64,000 bases of DNA from Brasenia schreberi (taxonomy: Eukaryota > Streptophyta > Magnoliopsida > Nymphaeales > Cabombaceae), in assembly GCA_036023115.1 (NCBI GenBank), contig JAYKKT010000089.1:22233501-22297500 (forward strand), read 5' to 3'. Position 1 is the first letter of the stretch. Each line of letters starts with the position of its first letter. This document shows positions 55,549 through 64,000 of this stretch, one piece after another. A program made the translations under genes and the position numbers. Under the pieces are notes generated by a model. That model searched no databases, was not told where the DNA came from, and was given only the letters and a program-made list of their open reading frames with translations.

Positions 55549-55561
55549 TGGTATCACAGCC
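55549..55561 (+). promoter_or_regulatory. Primer-binding site of copia A
   Basis: 'tggtatcacagcc' differs by one base from the complement of the initiator methionine tRNA 3' end (TGGTATCAGAGCC), the usual copia primer. Confidence 0.85.
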
Positions 55562-55694
55562 TAAAAACCCTGCCAAAAAAAATGTAAGCGAAGAGAAAGA
55601 AAAAAAGGGGGAGAAGCAAAAAAAGAAGGAAAAACATGAAAGAAGAAGAAATAAAAAAGAGCAGAGGCGGTCGGCACAGGCAAAGCAGGCAGGT

Positions 55695-55835
55695 GGCAAT
55701 AACAGGCCAGAAGCTGAAAAGGCCAAAGGCCGAAAGGCCAGAAGCTAAAAGGCCAGAAGCCGAACAGGCCATAGGCCGAAAAAACCAGAAGCCGAACAGG
55801 CCAGAGGCCGAAAGGCCAGAAGCCAAAAAAGCCTA
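55695..55835. repeat. Short tandem repeat, ~15-bp AGGCCAGAAGCCGAA unit
   Basis: About eight variable copies in the copia A leader. A shorter run occurs at 56895-56965 in copia B. On the minus strand it reads as repeated G-L-x-A-S-G/F, which is why long meaningless frames appear here. Confidence 0.75.
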
Positions 55836-56317
55836 AGACACCACAGAACAGAAGGCATGGCAGCCGAGAAAAGCCGATTGGATGCCGCAGAACAGAAGGC
55901 GCGGCATTCGAAAAAAGCCTAGGACGCCGCAGTCGATCGGACACCACCGTCGGAAGGACAACCTCCCTCTCCCTGCTCTTTCTTCCTCTCTCCCTCTCTC
56001 TTCCTGCATTTTTCCCTTTTTTTATTATGAGAAAGGAAATATCCATCTCATACATGCCAACGAAAGATATGTTGGCAGACCCCTTAACAAAAGGCATAAC
56101 AGAGGATCTCTTCAAGACATGTTACTAACATGGGTTTGAGGTATATTTGATTGTTGTATAGGTAAATAACCATACAACGGATAAATTGTTGTGTAGGAAA
56201 ATAACCACACAACAGGTTTTGATTACGATCAGGAAACAACATAACTAGAGGAAACCCTAAAAAGTGGAAGGAAAACTAGTATGTTGATACACTTGGCTCG
56301 AATGGCCAAGTGGGAGA

Positions 56318-56744
56318 TGTTATAGATAAGAACAGGCGGCCATTCTCGGCTTAGGTAACAGTTGGATTGGCCATCCAGTTTGTTACCTAAACGGATAGGG
56401 CCAAAGTGTAACGGATGAACGTTACTGGGATTTTCGGTAATGTCTTCGAGATATGCTCTGAACGAGGGAAGCCACAAGTGGAGTATCCGAGATGAGGAGG
56501 AGCGGGCAGCCTATAAAAGGCAGCCATTACAGGCCGAGATATATAGAAAAGTACTTATCTCAAAAACAATATACAGACCTGATATCTCATCCCGAAAAAG
56601 CTCCTGTGTGGGAACCTCGTACCCAATCACTCAAATCCGCTACGTATAGAAAGTCGGCAAACACCAACAACACAAAGCAGGTTGAAGCTGTTCTTTGCTG
56701 GAAACTCCGGAATCTTCTCACCACCAACAGAGGACGATTCAACA
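56318..56744 (+). repeat. Copia LTR2, 427 bp, shared by A and B
   Basis: TGTTATAGATAAG...CAACA, preceded by the polypurine tract 'aagtgggaga' (56308-56317). TATA box 'tataaaag' at 56512-56519. It is followed by the primer site of B. Confidence 0.92.
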
Positions 56745-56745
56745 C

Positions 56746-56758
56746 TTGTATCAGGGCC
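56746..56758 (+). promoter_or_regulatory. Primer-binding site of copia B
   Basis: 'ttgtatcagggcc', two bases different from TGGTATCAGAGCC (initiator tRNA complement). Both changes are substitutions, consistent with decay. Confidence 0.8.
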
Positions 56759-57889
56759 TAAAAAACTGCAAAAAAAAAAGTAAGAGAAGCGAAAGAAAAA
56801 AAAAGGAAAAATAGGAAAGGGGAAGAAATCAAAGAAAATAGAGTCGGTCGAGAGAGCAGAGGTGGTCGGTAGAGGCAAAGCAGACAGGCGGCAATAAAAG
56901 GCCAGAAGTCGAACAGGCCAGACGCCGAAAAGGTTAGAAGCCGAACAAGCCAGAGGCCGGAAGGCCAACAACTAGGAAAAGCCGACCGAATGCCGCAGCT
57001 GATTGAATGCCGCAGAACAGAATGCGCGGCAGTCGGCAAAAGCCTGGGACGTCGCAGTCGATCGAACACCGCTGCCGATCGGACAACCTCCCTCTCCCCT
57101 GCTCTTTCTTCCTCTCTCCCTCTCTCCTCTCGCGTTTTTCTCTTTTCTCTTTTGAAACCTATAACATGTTTTTGTATCTGTAAGAAAAAAAAATTGAAAA
57201 CCCGATTTTGGTGGCTGGAAAACCAGCGTTTTTCCAAAACCGCCTTGGAGAACAAACTAAAAAGACCGTTTTGCCCTGACCAATTTTTAGGTATTACACT
57301 ATTGCCATGCGGCAAAATTACCATTTCCCCCAGATATTTTCAGGTAAAATGACTATTTTGCCTTTACTAAGCAAAAAGTTTGTTTTACCCTCTAGCTATT
57401 TGTGAAAATTACCAAATATCATGTTGTTACTTTACAGTTTTACCCTTCTTGGTTTGGATAATTTCAGTTCTGCCATCTAGTCAAAAGATAGATTTACCCC
57501 TATACTTTTGAAAAATTACAAATTTGCCCTGAGGTTTAAAATTACAATTTTAGCCCTGATTAGTTGCAAATTTTATAGAAATACCAAAGAGTAATTTTAT
57601 GAGTTTGTCCTCAAGTTTTTACAAAATTAAAAGAAGGGAACAAATAGATAAAATTACTGTTTTGACCTTGGTATTATTTTAGGGGTACAGAGATAGAAAC
57701 TCCTTGGGAAAATTTTCAAATTTCTCCCAAAAAGATCATGAAATTATTATTAGCTTATTTTCTTGATATCATGCATCTTACTAACATGATTCTTGTTATG
57801 TATGCTTATGTTTTTGTGTTGGTTTTCTTTTTAGACCGCTAAATTATTACTTTTACCAAACACATAAAAATAAGTTATAGGATATGTGT
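56759..57889 (+). other. Copia B untranslated leader
   Basis: A 1.1-kb leader: A-rich start (56765-56850), repeat of AGGCCAGAAGCCGAA type, CT-rich stretch (57085-57150), then a T-rich part with repeated 'attaccatttcccc' and 'tttgccct' words. No coding frame of note. Confidence 0.6.
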
Positions 57890-58700
57890 ATCGAAATTGG
57901 CAAAGACTGAAAAACTGAACGGTCTCAATTTCCAGACATGGAAGAGAAGAATCTTTTAGCTCTAACACTAGATGGTGTTGAGTATATACTAAGGGAAACC
58001 ATGTGTCCGCCACCCCTAGATGCAAATGAGCAACAATTAGAAATGTATAAAATATTTCTAAAAGATGATACCATAGCAAGGATGATCATGTTGACTTATA
58101 TGGAGGATGACTTGATCAGGGTCTCTAAAGAATATGAGACCGCAAAAGAGTTGTTTGACTCATTAACAGCTAAATATGATACAACTACAAAATTGCATGT
58201 GCAGTTGTTACTACAAAAATATAACTCCTTCAAATGAAGGAAGGAGACAATGTGGTTGAGCATGTAAATCACATGCTGGTAATGGCTGAAGACTTAGCCG
58301 TAGCAAAATCAATTATCTCCGAAACCGATGCAGATATCAACGATATTGAATAGTGTACCCCCGTTATGAAACATGGTCACCACTGCCCTGAGATTAGGGC
58401 CTCAGATTAACCTTTCTGAGTTGTCCCTTAAACTAGCAATAGAGCAAGAGCACATGCTTAAAAACAAGAAAGAAAAATTACTAGTAGTTCAAGATGAGTT
58501 AGCATCTAGTTCCAAATCCAACTAGAAGAAGAAACCAAATAAAAAGTTTGGCAAGAATAATAAGAAAGGCGGTCAAAATTTTAAGAAATCGCAGGAAGCC
58601 GCTTCTCGGATCAAGTGTTTCAACTGTGGAAAGATGGGACACTACAAAAGGGACTGCCGCAACAAGAAAGGTGGAGGAAACAACCTACAACGCAGGTAGT
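57890..58700 (+). pseudogene. Copia Gag
   Basis: Starts about 57895 with 'LAKTEKLNGLNFQTWKRRI', then a frameshift near 57952. The long frame (57938-58237) has 'TLDGVEYILRETMCPPPLDA' and 'YETAKELFDSLTAKYDTT', typical UBN2-type Gag. Another frame continues 'KEGDNVVEHVNHMLVMAEDL' and 'NLSELSLKLAIEQEHML'. A basic tail follows (stop at 58522), then the zinc knuckle 'CFNCGKMGHYKRDC' (C-x2-C-x4-H-x4-C, 58618-58659). It is the particle protein, broken by frameshifts. Confidence 0.85.
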
Positions 58701-59505
58701 CAGAGAAGCAGGACATAATCTGCATGATTTCAGAATGCTTGTATTTGAACTGTCTAGTGACAAGTTGGTGGATAGACTTAGGAGCTACAATTCACATCTC
58801 GAAGACTAAGGAAGGGGCAATGGATCTGAAGGAATATCAACCTAGGGAACATCGATTTTATATGAGAAATAATACTTTCTCATATGTTTTGGGTATTGGG
58901 TCATTCAGGATACATGTACAAGGCAGACCACTTATATTGACCGATGTATTAATTGTGCCATTAATAAGGCACAATCTGGTCTCGGTCCCTACCTTAGTAA
59001 AGAAAGGTTTTGAGGTTAGGTTTATTCCTAATAAGGTGACTGTGGATAAGCATGGGAGAATTTTATTCTTTGGGGAATTTAATGTAGAACAAGGACTGTT
59101 CAAATTATGTGATAATGAAAATAAAGTATCTTCTGCTTATATTGAAAGTACCTTTACTATTTATGTGAATATGTGGTATAAACACCTAGGGCATATAAGT
59201 TTGGAAAAGTTGAAGAAATTATCCAACTTTGACTTATTGCCTGGATTTGAGGAAAATACTTTCAACAAGTGTGAAGCTTGTATACAAGGAAAAATTATAA
59301 GAAAAGTTTTTCCCAAGAAAACAACAAGGGCAACAACCATGTTGGAAGTTATTCACACAGATTTATGTGGACCTTTTAGAGTAAAGACACATCAGGGAAA
59401 GGGTTATTTTATAACCTTTATCGATGATTACTCTAGATATATGTATTTATATCTTTTGGTACATAAATCTAAGGCACTTGATGCTTTTAAAGAATATAAG
59501 TAAGA
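58701..59505 (+). pseudogene. Copia protease and integrase N-half
   Basis: The frame at 58724-59503 begins in the protease: 'SWWIDLGATIHISKTKEG', where the catalytic D-S/T-G is D-L-G. 'LTDVLIVPLIRHNLVSVPTL' follows. The pre-integrase region is 'YVNMWYKHLGHISLEKLKKL' with the H-H-C-C zinc site ending 'NKCEACIQGK'. The integrase core starts 'EVIHTDLCGPFRVKTHQGKG' (first catalytic D) and 'YFITFIDDYSRYMYLYLL'. TAA closes it at 59501-59503. One open frame of 259 codons remains, the longest in this element. Confidence 0.88.
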
Positions 59506-60330
59506 AGTGAAAAATCAATTAGGATATTCGATCAAAGTCTTAAGATCAGACAGAGGAGATGAATATACATTGACAGAATTCTTAGAATTTTGTAAAGACT
59601 TTGGTATTACTATACAGAATACAATACCCAAGACACCTTAGTAAAATGGTGTAGCTGAAAGATACAATAAAACCTTGCTGAATATAACAAGGTCAATGTT
59701 AACTGATGCCTCTCTTCTAAGGGTATTTTGGGGAGAAGTAGTAAGTACAACTGTTTACATACTCAATAGAATACCGTGTAAAGTTGTATTCGCTACACCA
59801 TATGAAATGTTGTTTGGAAGAAAACCCAACCCAGGTCATCTCAAGAGGTGGGGATCTATTGCACATGTCAAGATCCTTGATCAGTCTAGAGATAAGCTAA
59901 ACAACAAGTCCTTGAGATGTATATTTATTGAATATTCAAAAGGTTTAAAAGGATATCGGTTTTATCATAAGGACCATTGACTCATTGAAAGTAGAGATGT
60001 TGAATTCTTAGAAGATACTAAGAATGACATCCTGGAGAACGATGAGGAATGTGTTGATTTGGTAGACTTAGACCAATCATCTTTTGAGCTCATAGAAGAT
60101 CTTCCTGAAACTACCGATACCTTGAGTGAACATAAGAAGCCAAGAGCCACTTTATCCTACTTAAAGGATTATCACACTTATCTTGTAGAAGAAGTGTGTA
60201 ATTCGGTAGATTAAGATGAGTTGACTGATAACTTGACTTATCAGCAAGCAATAAACTCATCAAAAGCGACAGACTGGGAGAAAGCCATGGATGAGGAAAT
60301 TGAATCCATTGAGAAAAACTAAGTCTAAAA
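59506..60330 (+). pseudogene. Copia integrase C-half and linker
   Basis: 'KVLRSDRGDEYTLTEFLEFC' holds the second catalytic D. 'TP.QNGVAERYNKTLLNITR' holds the E, with TAG (59640-59642) for Gln. 59675-59980 continues 'RVFWGEVVSTTVYILNRIPC' and 'YEMLFGRKPNPGHLKRWGSI', the GKGY-side domain, to TGA at 59978. The acidic linker (60000-60330) contains stops at 60211 and 60321. It is disabled. Confidence 0.85.
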
Positions 60331-61783
60331 ATTGACGAATTTGCCAAAAGAAAGAAAAGCTATAGACTGTAAATGTGTTTTGAAAATGAAATACAAGGTC
60401 AATGGTATAATCGATAAATTTAAAGCGAGGTTGGTTGCAAAGGGTTTTTCTCAAAAAGAGGGGATAGATTATGCTGAAACATATTCCTCAATTGCGAAAT
60501 TTGCATCCATATGGATAATCCTGGCAATATTTGCATACTATGATTTGGATTTACATCAGTTAGATGTAAAGACAACTTTTCTAAATGGAGATTTAGAAGA
60601 AATTATATACATGCAATAGTCCGAAAGATTTGTGGTTGAAGGCCAAGAAGATAAAGTATATAGGTTGAAAAAATCCCTATATGGCCTTAAACAGCCACCT
60701 CGCCAATGGTATTTGACTTTGCAAAATGCCATTATAGAACTTGGGTTTGTGGCTAACAAACTTGATCACTGTGTATATGTTTGGAACAGTGGGAGCCACT
60801 TTGTCATCTTGTCATTGTATGTAGATGACATTTTGTTGATTGGAAATGACAATGAGATGATTGTCAAAACCAAGTCATGGTTGAATTCCAAGTTCAAAAT
60901 GAAGGATATGGGAGAAGCATCCTATATCCTAGGAATAAAGATCTCTTGAGATAAAGAATCTAGACTCTTATGCCTGAGTCAGGAGAGATATATTGACTAT
61001 ATCCTTAAGAAGTTTAAAATTGGTGAATGCAAGTCTACAGATACACCTGTTGCAAAAGGGGTTAAATTAAGTAAGACTAATTGTCCCAGTGAAGGAGACG
61101 ATAAGCCTAATGTTCCTTATGTATAAGCTGTTGGGAGCTTGATGTATGTTATGTTGTGTACAAGACCTGATATCAGCTTTGTTGTTGGTCTTGTAAGTAG
61201 ATATCAAAGTAATCCTGGTTGGCAGCACTGGGTAGTTGTGAAAAGGATTCTAAGATATCTGAAAGGAATAAAGAAGGACTTGAAAATGTGATTTCAAGCA
61301 GATTAACTGAAAGTAGTAGGATACTCAGATGCTGACTTTGCTGGGAGCAAAGATGATAGCAAATCAACCTCGGGACAAATATTCTTATTTGGAGGTGGTG
61401 TTATTTCTTGGGCATGTAAGAAACAGGGTTGTGTAGTATTGCATACACAAGAAGATGAGTATGTAGCTTGTTGTATAACTGCAACAAGTGTTGTCTAGAT
61501 AAGATGCTTCATACGAGATTTGAAGTTGGAAATAACAGACAAGTCAGTAGTTATCTATTATGATAACAATGCAGCAATTACTCTTATTAAGAGTGTAGCG
61601 GATTGCTCGAAAAGCAAGCATATAATGGTAAAATACCACTATGTTCATGATATGGTTATGAGAAAGGAAATATCCATCTCATACATGCCAACGAAAGATA
61701 TATTGGCAGACCCCTTAACAAAAGGCATAACAGAGGACCTCTTCTCAAAACATGTTACTAACATGGGTTTGAGGTATATTTGA
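60331..61783 (+). pseudogene. Copia reverse transcriptase and RNase H
   Basis: RT: 'KARLVAKGFSQKEGIDYAET', 'QLDVKTTFLNGDLEEIIYMQ' followed by TAG (60617-60619) for Gln, 'LKKSLYGLKQPPRQWY', and the catalytic 'LYVDDILLIGND', intact. 'MKDMGEASYILGIKIS' is followed by TGA near 60947. Connection: 'AVGSLMYVMLCTRPDISFVV'. RNase H: 'VVGYSDADFAGSKDDSKSTS' (D), 'SWACKKQGCVVLHTQEDEYV' (usual EAEY), and 'VVIYYDNNAAITLIKSV' (D). The end is 'KDILADPLTKGI', stopping at 61783. Further stops lie near 61125, 61291, 61305 and 61498. Tork-like by the feel of the RT motifs, but I do not insist on a lineage. Confidence 0.9.
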
Positions 61784-61950
61784 TTGTTGTATAGGTAAAT
61801 AACTATACAACGGATAAATTGTTGTGTAGGAAAATAACCACACAATAGGTTCCGATTACGATCAGGAAATGACATAACTAGGGAAAACCCTGAAAAGTGG
61901 GAGGAAAACCAGTATGTCGATACACTTGGCTCGAATGGCCAAGTGGGAGA

Positions 61951-62400
61951 TGTTACAGATAAGAACAGGTGGTCATTCTCGGCTCAGGTAACAGCTGGAC
62001 TAGCCATCCAGTCCGTTACCTAAATGAATAGGGCCAAAGTGTAACGGATGAACATTACCTGGATTTCCGGTAACATCTCTGAGATTTGCTCCGAACGAGA
62101 GAAGCCACGGGTGGAGTATTCAAGATGAGGGGGAGCGGGATGCCTATAAAAGGCAGGTCGAGATATTCAGGAAAAGTACTATTCTCAAAAACAATATACA
62201 GACTTGATATCTCATCCCGGGAAAGTCCCTGTGTAGGAACCTCGCACCCAATCACTCAAATCCGCTACGTACAGAAAGCCAGCAAACACCAACGACACAA
62301 AGCAGGTTGAAGCAAACACCAACGACACAAAGCAGGTTGAAGCTGTTGTACGCTGGAAACGCCGGAATCCGCCCGCCACCAAAAGAAGACCATAGCAACA
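61951..62400 (+). repeat. Copia LTR3, 450 bp
   Basis: TGTTACAGATAAG...AGCAACA. It contains a perfect 30-bp tandem duplication (62281-62340, 'agcaaacaccaacgacacaa' onward) that accounts for its greater length. TATA box 62145-62152. Confidence 0.92.
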
Positions 62401-62405
62401 CTTAC
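62401..62405. repeat. Target-site duplication CTTAC (right)
   Basis: Copy of 55126-55130. Joining the flanks gives 'ttcagcctcttactctaggc'. Confidence 0.85.
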
Positions 62406-64000
62406 TCTAGGCTAAACTTGAACGATTGAACCACAAAGGGGAACTTGGGAATTACTGTGAGGTTGCGGTGCCATCGCTTATGGATAATCTTTCATGAGAA
62501 AGAAGTTAAAGATGCATACTGGTTCATATGAAGCCATTGGCAGGGGTTTTGTTCACTTGAGGATGCTGCAAGCTCATGTAGTTCCATTATTGTAGGGCTA
62601 TTGTTGATCCGCAATCATGGTAACCTTTGATTCTGAATGCTTCTGTTTGGTGCTCATTCTTCTCGTAGCTTGGTAACAGAGACATAATTTCTAGTGGGCA
62701 CGAATCAGAGTTCTGAGAAATCCGCCCGCTATTGATGCAGTTCTATATGGAGCAATCATATGGTGATACCAAAACGGTGGAGATGTAACTAACGCGGATG
62801 ATGAAATAGGTATCTAAATTCACCTGCTTATGCTGATACGGTGAATGAAACAGAGATCAGGACCTGTTAGCGGATGAATCTCAAATTGCTAGAATCTTCA
62901 GTTTAGATAGTAAAGCTGATGGAACAGGAATAACTGGAGCATCAAATGATGCTGATGGATCATCTCAGCGTCAGAGATTTGGTTGCCAAGATGGGACAAT
63001 TGATGTTTTATTTTAAGGGCTAGTGTGATTCCTACCTTGTGTTGCGTAAGTAATATTTTTTTGAATGCTATTTCAGTAACAATACCAGGGCCTGTAAAAT
63101 CCATGCTCATGAAAGATGAAGCGAGTCATCTTTTCTGATCTTTAATTACTCTTGAAGCTTCTTTGAGTGTTGGTTAATGTCATACGCATTAGTTTTTATT
63201 AGTATATAAATTTAATTGAACACTAAATGGTTTTATAGATCTTTTTCAGAATATAGTTGGTAACGAAATGTGCAACGTTGATTTTCTTGTCATGTCTATT
63301 TTGCTTCTCCTTCTCTGGCAACATTTGCAAGATACTCCAGACAGAGGTTAATTCCTTTCCAACAACATGGGTTGGTGCCTGGTGAGATCGAACTTATTTT
63401 GCATATATACTAATAGATGGTTTAGAGCCGAACTTCTTTTTTTCCGTTTTGGAATATCAGATATGTACTCTTAAAAAGGGGGATTACATATACTTCTGCT
63501 TTGGATATTGAGTTCACATTTATGTAAGTTATACTCAGTTTTTTTTGTTTATGTAAATTATCTATCTCCAACAGGCAGGTGATGGATTCTCTTTTTTTCA
63601 AAGGTTCTGTTTAATCAAAATACATTTCTTTCTAGTTGGTTGAACAGAAACATGTCAAATAAATTCTTCATTTAGGGCTGATGCTTCCCGTGAGATTTTT
63701 TTGCTTCTTATTTAACAATATACAACTTCTGAACTGCCCTGCATGTTACAAAGCAGCCAGAAAGGCAATCCCTTGCTGGAGGAAACTATGGAAGGAACAA
63801 AATCTGCTTACAATTGGGTCTGGAATAAATGGTTGTTTCCTTGGTGTTCTAGTTAAACACGATACCAGCAAACATGGTCGCTACGTCAGATCAATTTTCT
63901 CCCTAGTGCAATCAATTTGTTTTTCATTTCTCAGCAAGGGGTGAAGATGTGGTGAATGGTTTGCTTCACGTCAGTTATGCTAACCTTCTTTCCACTGGGT
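62406..64000 (+). other. Right flank; possible exon remnants
   Basis: Continuation of the DNA left of 55126. A plus-strand stretch 62862-63014 reads smoothly as protein ('QDLLADESQIARIFSLDSKA', 'GSSQRQRFGCQDG') before a stop, and 63755-63840 gives 'LLEETMEGTKSAYNWVWNKW'. Neither is recognised, and no start or splice structure is secure. The rest is T-rich and intron-like. Perhaps a host pseudogene. No complete gene is claimed. Confidence 0.3.

Larger units (their letters stand above)
55131..56744 (+). mobile_element. Copia derivative A: internally deleted, between LTR1 and LTR2
   Basis: Between LTR1 and LTR2 lie only the 5' leader (55548-56024, with primer site 'tggtatcacagcc' at 55549) and the last ~293 bp of the interior (56025-56317, from 'ttatgagaaaggaaatatcc'). 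The equivalent of 57130-61655 in copy B has been lost. It shares LTR2 with copy B. No coding domain remains apart from the end of RNase H. It resembles a non-autonomous deletion derivative. Confidence 0.85.
56318..62400 (+). mobile_element. Full-length Ty1/copia retrotransposon B, 6.1 kb
   Basis: LTR2 (56318-56744), primer site (56746), leader, one gag-pol region (about 57890-61783) in copia order, polypurine tract 'aagtgggaga' (61941-61950) and LTR3 (61951-62400). Integrase precedes reverse transcriptase, which defines copia. About a dozen stops and several frameshifts disable it. It has no own target duplication at the LTR2 side: the duplication CTTAC brackets LTR1 and LTR3. Confidence 0.92.

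Noticed and set aside
55430..56115. Minus-strand frames of 90-184 codons in the copia leader
   Set aside because: They arise from the AGGCCAGAAGCCGAA repeat and purine-rich leader and are antisense to the element, with phenylalanine/leucine-rich nonsense composition.

Overview
This window is plant nuclear DNA, almost certainly from an angiosperm. The evidence is Ty3/gypsy and Ty1/copia LTR retrotransposons, an L1-type LINE, a Mutator-like (MULE) transposase remnant, and an intron-bearing fragment of a plant p23 (HSP90 co-chaperone) gene. The species cannot be told from the sequence. I see no rRNA, tRNA, CRISPR array or bacterial-style operon, and no intact host gene. Most of the 64 kb is nested, decayed retrotransposon.

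Layout. 0-5 kb: two minus-strand gypsy fragments, the second carrying an RTE-like insert and ending at a p23 pseudogene (4.8-5.5 kb). 6-12 kb: decayed MULE transposase, minus-strand L1 reverse transcriptase, a possible small TIR element, and a gypsy RT fragment. 14.6-28.9 kb: gypsy pieces broken by three solo LTRs (15840-18134, 21578-24544, 25581-28667). 28.9-47.5 kb: one minus-strand gypsy fragment split by a complete 14.8-kb Tat-type gypsy element (29385-44162, 5-bp target duplication GGAGC) and by a fourth solo LTR (44616-47199). 48.3-53.4 kb: a partial LTR, then a second Tat-type element with its 5' LTR, primer site and truncated interior. 53.4-55.1 and 62.4-64 kb: flanking DNA with possible exon debris. 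55.1-62.4 kb: a three-LTR copia structure bounded by one 5-bp target duplication (CTTAC).

The most interesting signal is shared by the giant (2.3-3.5 kb) Tat-type LTRs, which with their interiors cover about half the window. Six otherwise divergent LTRs carry, in transcript orientation, a perfect GTAAGT splice donor. After 53-59 nt comes a block with TTGTAATA boxes around a GGAG-N6-CTCC hairpin, followed in five of them by 4-5 spaced GAGC-N4-6-GCTC hairpins. In both elements that keep an interior, a plausible splice acceptor (ending TACTTAG) lies just after the primer-binding site and 15-25 nt before the gag ATG. I infer a spliced leader: translated mRNA would lose the hairpins and primer site, and unspliced genomic RNA would keep them, a retrovirus-like division. 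This is a hypothesis from sequence pattern only.

All large coding regions contain stops or frameshifts, many explained by C-to-T change (CGA to TGA, CAG to TAG, TGG to TGA/TAG), as expected of methylated, silenced repeats. Nothing here looks currently mobile without help.
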